NCBI GenBank assembly: GCA_023473585.1
Contig: JAMCYU010000011.1
Span: 1-32,997 of the forward strand
Direction: 5' to 3'
Length of the DNA: 32,997 nt
From: Patescibacteria group bacterium
GTDB taxonomy: Bacteria > Patescibacteriota > Microgenomatia > JAMCYU01
Positions 30,102 to 32,997 of this stretch are shown one piece after another; the stretch's first letter is position 1; every line of letters starts with the position of its first letter. Both the position numbers and the translations under genes were made by a program. The notes beneath the pieces were generated by a model. It did not search any database and was not told the origin of the DNA. It saw nothing but the letters and a program-made list of their open reading frames with translations.

Positions 30102-31271
30102 TTACTTCTGACAATCTAATTTTGCCGACATTAAATTATCTTCTTTCGTGGGTTCTTCGATGAGACTATTTTCACCGTAAGCGATTTCTACCCTAATATT
30201 CCTTCCGCATGTTATTTTATCAATGGTAAAATCATAATCTGTTGTCTGGCCGGGCTCAAGATAGACAAGTATCAGAGACCACTCATAGACAGATCCTCCT
30301 TCATCAAGAAATCTAAGAACTTTCATCGGTCCGCCATTGTGGTTAATAATATCAGGAAAGCCGTAGGCGGCCCCAAATCCTTCATTGACAACCGTGGCAA
30401 TGACCTTTACTTCCTCTCCGTTGCCAAAAACTGAAGGTTCAAACCTTAACCCGGTCACGACGAGATTAGGTAATTTAGAAAATTCCGCAACGATATCAAC
30501 CATCTCTTTTCCCAAAAAAGCATACCAGGGCTTGTCGGTAACCGAAGCTTTCCCATCCTGATCGGCGACGGTAACTTTACTGTTAATCTCAAGAGGAATA
30601 AAACCCAAAAGCTTTATGGGCTGTTTAACGGTTAACCAATAAACGGCTTTTCCGTTTAAAACATCGAGAGTAAAATCTCCAGTTGGCTTAATGTTATTCT
30701 TAAAGAATATCGAGTTAAGTCTTCGGTAAATAACGGTGGGAAGAGATTTTAATTCAAGTTCCTTTCCCTCGCTAAAAAGCAAGGTTTTGTTCCCGGAAAT
30801 CTTAAACTCTGGTTTAATCAGAAAATTTATGGTCCCCGAACTTCCGGAAAGCTTTTGGGGAATTTCCACCAAAGCACCTTCGGGGTTAAAAATAATATTT
30901 GATTTTACCGTCTCGAGGGAAGAAAAAGCCGGCCAAGTCAATGTTGAGGTTTTTTCCGTCTTTTTAATTTCGAGGGAGTCAAAAACAAAAATCGGAGGTT
31001 CGGGTTGGGGATTTAGCATCCTTTCCTGTCTGATTTTACTGGTGTCGATCTCAAGATTCTTCTCGTTAACCGTTGTGTTTAGCTTTCTTACGGCAGCGGG
31101 AAAAGGGGTTGGAGTTGGGGTCACAATACTCGTCTCAATTTGTCTTACGGGAATAAGGGTTGGCGTTGGCGTTGGAACGACCCTGATAGAATTAGTAACA
31201 ATCGCTTCTGCCGAATTTAAGCTAAGGAAAAAGAAGATGGATAAAAGCGTTATTACGAATATCTTTTTCAC
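30102..31271 (-). CDS. Secreted protein with Pro-Thr spacer repeats and CARDB domain
   Basis: A 389-residue exported protein. The N-terminal signal peptide runs MKKIFVITLLSIFFFLSLNSAEA with a likely cleavage after AEA. Two proline/threonine stretches (VVPTPTPTLIPVRQIE, IVTPTPTPFPAAVRKL) make an extended linker, and a unique middle region of mixed strands follows. The C-terminal about 120 residues (LPNLVVTGLRFEPS...VKVIATVVNEGFGAAYGF...LEPGQTTDYDF...NSLIEEPTKEDNL) are a CARDB-type Ig-like adhesion domain. The start is GTG 31271, with AAAGGTG 5 nt before it on the minus strand. It is divergent from the metalloprotease gene. Probably surface-exposed or released; no enzymatic motif. Confidence 0.72.
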   Translation of the reverse strand: MKKIFVITLLSIFFFLSLNSAEAIVTNSIRVVPTPTPTLIPVRQIETSIVTPTPTPFPAAVRKLNTTVNEKNLEIDTSKIRQERMLNPQPEPPIFVFDSLEIKKTEKTSTLTWPAFSSLETVKSNIIFNPEGALVEIPQKLSGSSGTINFLIKPEFKISGNKTLLFSEGKELELKSLPTVIYRRLNSIFFKNNIKPTGDFTLDVLNGKAVYWLTVKQPIKLLGFIPLEINSKVTVADQDGKASVTDKPWYAFLGKEMVDIVAEFSKLPNLVVTGLRFEPSVFGNGEEVKVIATVVNEGFGAAYGFPDIINHNGGPMKVLRFLDEGGSVYEWSLILVYLEPGQTTDYDFTIDKITCGRNIRVEIAYGENSLIEEPTKEDNLMSAKLDCQK

Positions 31272-31297
31272 AAAAACACCTTTCCAATACCAAGCAT

Positions 31298-31326
31298 ATT
31301 ATAATTCAACCCAAGAGGAATTACAA
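31298..31326 (-). promoter_or_regulatory. Promoter of the CARDB gene
   Basis: On the minus strand: TTGTAA (31326-31321), 17-bp spacer, TATAAT (31303-31298), then about 20 nt of leader with a ribosome binding site to GTG 31271. It is back to back with the metalloprotease promoter (31354-31382). Confidence 0.6.
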
Positions 31327-31353
31327 ATCAATCTCTAAAAAGCAAGCGGTGTT

Positions 31354-31382
31354 TTGCATTTTCTAAGCTTCTGTTTTAGACT
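31354..31382 (+). promoter_or_regulatory. Promoter of the metalloprotease gene
   Basis: TTGCAT (31354-31359), 17-bp spacer, TAGACT (31377-31382), with GTG 31395 12 nt beyond. The 5' UTR would be about 6 nt, too short for a ribosome binding site. Confidence 0.5.
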
Positions 31383-31394
31383 TTAGTTAAACAC

Positions 31395-32297
31395 GTGAGA
31401 AAAATTTTTGATTTACTATTACTTTTTTGCCTTTTCTTTTTTCTTTTTTGGCAAAAAGACAGACTTTTCTATAACTTCAATTATTTATTAGCCAGCCCCT
31501 GCGACCAACCAATTACTTACCGGGTGGGAGAAGTGGATTCCGGTTATGGGTTAACCAAGGAGAAATTTTTAGGCCAAATCGACGAGGCAAATCAAATTTG
31601 GAGCAAGGTGGTAAATAAAAATCTCTTCAGCTTTGACCCGCAAGGCAAAATCGTCATTAATCTTATTTATAGTCAGCGCCAGTCCATGGCCGATAAACTC
31701 AATTCCTTGGAAAATAATCTTAAAACCGGCAAACAATCCCTAGATTCTTCCGTTGCCCAATATCAAAATCTTCAGGCCGATTTTTCTAAAAAATTACAAG
31801 CCTTCAACGCGGAGGTAGAGAATTGGAATAAACTTGGCGGAGCTCCGGAAGAAGTCTTTAACCGGCTTAAAACCCAGCAGGAAGAATTAAAGGCCGAAGC
31901 CGATAAGTTAAACCAAATGGCCAACCAACTCAATCTTTCGGCTCAAGAATATAATTTGGGAGTTAGCCAGTATCAGCAGTCGGCGCAAACTCTTAACAAG
32001 GCTTTAAGCGTTAATCCCGAAGCCGGAGTTTATAACGGTTCTCTTCCCCAAATCGATATTTATTTAACTTCCAGTCAAAAGGAGCTTATCCATACTCTGG
32101 CGCACGAAATGGGACACGCGTTAGGCTTGTCTCATCTTGACAATCAGCAAGCGATTATGTATGCGTATACCAACGAAGTGATTAAGCCCGATAACCAGGA
32201 GGCCTCCCAACTGCAGGCTTATTGTCACCAAAGGAACTTTGATCTGACTCTTTCTTACTTTAAAGGTTTGCTGTCTAAACAACTGGGGATTAATTAG
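31395..32297 (+). CDS. Membrane-anchored matrixin-like metalloprotease with coiled-coil insert
   Basis: A 300-residue protein with an N-terminal transmembrane anchor (about 3-20) and an external metzincin-type zinc protease domain. The zinc site HEMGHALGLSH (His237, Glu238, His241, His247) is complete, and AIMYAY supplies the Met-turn (Met255). The N-terminal part of the fold (TYRVGEVDSGYGLTKEKFLG...IDEANQIWSKV) is split from the zinc helix by a coiled-coil segment (about 95-205; many Q, N, L, E heptads), an unusual insertion. GTG 31395 is the start supported by the promoter. Its end overlaps the convergent zinc-ribbon gene by 8 bp. The substrate is unknown; its neighbour is a secreted CARDB protein. 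Confidence 0.8.
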   Translation: MRKIFDLLLLFCLFFFLFWQKDRLFYNFNYLLASPCDQPITYRVGEVDSGYGLTKEKFLGQIDEANQIWSKVVNKNLFSFDPQGKIVINLIYSQRQSMADKLNSLENNLKTGKQSLDSSVAQYQNLQADFSKKLQAFNAEVENWNKLGGAPEEVFNRLKTQQEELKAEADKLNQMANQLNLSAQEYNLGVSQYQQSAQTLNKALSVNPEAGVYNGSLPQIDIYLTSSQKELIHTLAHEMGHALGLSHLDNQQAIMYAYTNEVIKPDNQEASQLQAYCHQRNFDLTLSYFKGLLSKQLGIN

Positions 32298-32814
32298 GGG
32301 GTAAAAATTCTTCGCCGCCGGAATCTTCTTTTGGGGCATAATCTCCGGCTTTAAGCCATTGAACATAAGGGCACCCGGTTGCTTCTCTTTTTTCCTTATC
32401 CCAACCAGCGGTCGAACATTTTTTCATTTTCTTGCCGCTATTGGTCGTAAAAAGGACCAGTTTTTGCCCGCAAGTCGGACAATCTTCATCCAGAGCTTCG
32501 GTGGTGCCGTTTAGCCATTCGATATAATCGCAGCCTTCGGCCATGCGTGTTTCTTTATTCCAAACATTCGTCGAACATTTTTTCATTTTCTTGCCAAATC
32601 TTGTGACAACCAAAAGAAGCGGCGCACCGCATTTCGGGCACTTTTCCTCCAAAGTCTGCGGTTCAACCGTAAACCATTTGACGTAATCGCAGCCCTCATT
32701 TTTATGAGTTTCTTTATTCCAGCTGCCTTTTGAACAGCGTTGCAATTTTCGGCCGCTTGCCGTTTGGGTAACTTCGGCTAAAGGCGCTTTGCACTTTGGA
32801 CATTTTTCTTCCAT
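32290..32814 (-). CDS. Protein with three topoisomerase-type zinc ribbons
   Basis: A 174-residue protein made of three near-identical zinc-ribbon repeats (starting at about residues 3, 58 and 113). Each has CPxCxxPL or CPTCGQKL, a G-(R/K)-K-(L/M) turn, then CS...WxKExxxxxGCxYVxW, giving four cysteines per repeat. This is the zf-C4 type found at the C-terminus of topoisomerase I, where it binds single-stranded DNA. Here it stands alone, so a nucleic-acid-binding accessory protein is likely. ATG 32814 was chosen, 7 nt after the -10 TATATT (32827-32822 on the minus strand), leaderless spacing; the longer start at 32841 would lie in the promoter. The acidic C-terminal tail is unique. Confidence 0.75.
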   Translation of the reverse strand: MEEKCPKCKAPLAEVTQTASGRKLQRCSKGSWNKETHKNEGCDYVKWFTVEPQTLEEKCPKCGAPLLLVVTRFGKKMKKCSTNVWNKETRMAEGCDYIEWLNGTTEALDEDCPTCGQKLVLFTTNSGKKMKKCSTAGWDKEKREATGCPYVQWLKAGDYAPKEDSGGEEFLPPN

Positions 32815-32821
32815 AGAAAAT

Positions 32822-32827
32822 AATATA
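32822..32827 (-). promoter_or_regulatory. -10 element of the zinc-ribbon gene
   Basis: TATATT on the minus strand, 7 nt before ATG 32814. No convincing -35. The spacing again fits a leaderless message. Confidence 0.4.
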
Positions 32828-32877
32828 GCAGAATTTAGCAAAGATAGACAGGGGGATAATTCAACATGAGGGTACGA

Positions 32878-32997
32878 TCACACAATAAGGTATACACTTT
32901 TGAACTCCGGAAACGATTGTAGTTTCTCCAACGGTGTTTTCCCATCCATGCCAAAACCCCAGTGTGGTCTTTCATTGTTGTAATGTTTAAGATAATT
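32878..32997 (-). mobile_element. Transposase C-terminal end, 5' truncated by window edge
   Basis: On the minus strand the frame enters from the right edge and reads NYLKHYNNERPHWGFGMDG then KTPLEKLQSFPEFKSVYLIV and TGA (32880-32878). Y-N-x-E-R-P-H-W-G-x-G...T-P-L-E is the end of the integrase core of IS481/IS3-like transposases. It differs clearly from the left-edge transposase, so two different elements bracket the window and face each other with their C-termini. Confidence 0.75.

Noticed and set aside
30736-31338. 200-codon open frame on the + strand opposite the CARDB gene
   Set aside because: It is the antisense of the signal peptide and Pro-Thr linker; its Gly-Val repeats are the mirror of PTPTP coding and it has no ribosome binding site or family match.

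Overview
The window looks like a piece of a small, moderately AT-rich bacterial genome, most likely a member of the Candidate Phyla Radiation (Patescibacteria), perhaps Microgenomates. This is inferred from a one-SufB SUF system, a fused two-subunit 2-oxoacid:ferredoxin oxidoreductase, many membrane-anchored single-domain proteins, very tight gene packing and no biosynthetic operons. TGA is used as an ordinary stop (rrf2, lysS, lexA, secA), so this is not one of the UGA-recoded lineages. Both edges carry the C-terminal end of a transposase, so the window is bracketed by insertion sequences.

Regions. (1) 1-161: transposase remnant. (2) 227-871: membrane-anchored SurA-like chaperone. (3) 936-8161: one tightly coupled eight-gene unit: an Rrf2/IscR-type regulator with its own operator, sufC, sufB, sufS, sufU, two genes of a ThDP-dependent 2-oxoacid:ferredoxin oxidoreductase, and an L,D-transpeptidase. 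(4) 8237-11693: Lon protease under a CIRCE-like (HrcA) operator, facing a membrane-anchored class A beta-lactamase-fold protein and a tRNA-Glu(CUC). (5) 11719-15042: greA with a terminator in its leader, then lysS, an HD-domain hydrolase and an ITP/XTP pyrophosphatase. (6) 15097-17680: a TrpR/YerC-family regulator with near-identical palindromic operators before and after it, serS, a spermidine-synthase-like methyltransferase, a nine-residue poly-lysine minigene with an ideal ribosome binding site, and a hairpin cluster ending in a terminator. (7) 17730-23994: a small Tat-like protein, secA, a CDGSH-type protein with the His ligand changed to Asn, an FKBP isomerase, bipA/typA with a terminator hairpin abutting its start codon, and an anchored Ig-like protein. 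(8) 24070-29781: accessory/defence island: a NYN nuclease gene broken by one stop codon, a lexA-type repressor translationally coupled to a DNA methyltransferase and a type II restriction endonuclease, two tiny overlapping ORFs, an HNH nuclease with a long leader, and an AbiEii-type nucleotidyltransferase fused to a WYL domain. (9) 29782-32997: a degenerate 10-bp-phased repeat, a secreted CARDB protein, a matrixin-like metalloprotease with a coiled-coil insert, a triple zinc-ribbon protein and the second transposase end.

The regulatory DNA is unusually readable. Many first genes have a -35 box, a 17-bp spacer and a -10 box (often TANACT or TATAAT), with the start codon only 6-8 nt beyond the -10, which implies leaderless mRNAs. 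Internal genes and the accessory genes tend to have Shine-Dalgarno sequences instead. Four regulator-type palindromes sit inside promoters (rrf2, lon, the trpR-like gene, lexA). All three intrinsic-terminator-like hairpins found lie in 5' leaders or before a promoter rather than at obvious operon ends. The best candidates for undescribed biology are the LexA-controlled restriction-modification operon, the poly-lysine minigene/hairpin cluster upstream of secA, the paired greA and bipA leader attenuators, and the AbiEii-WYL fusion.
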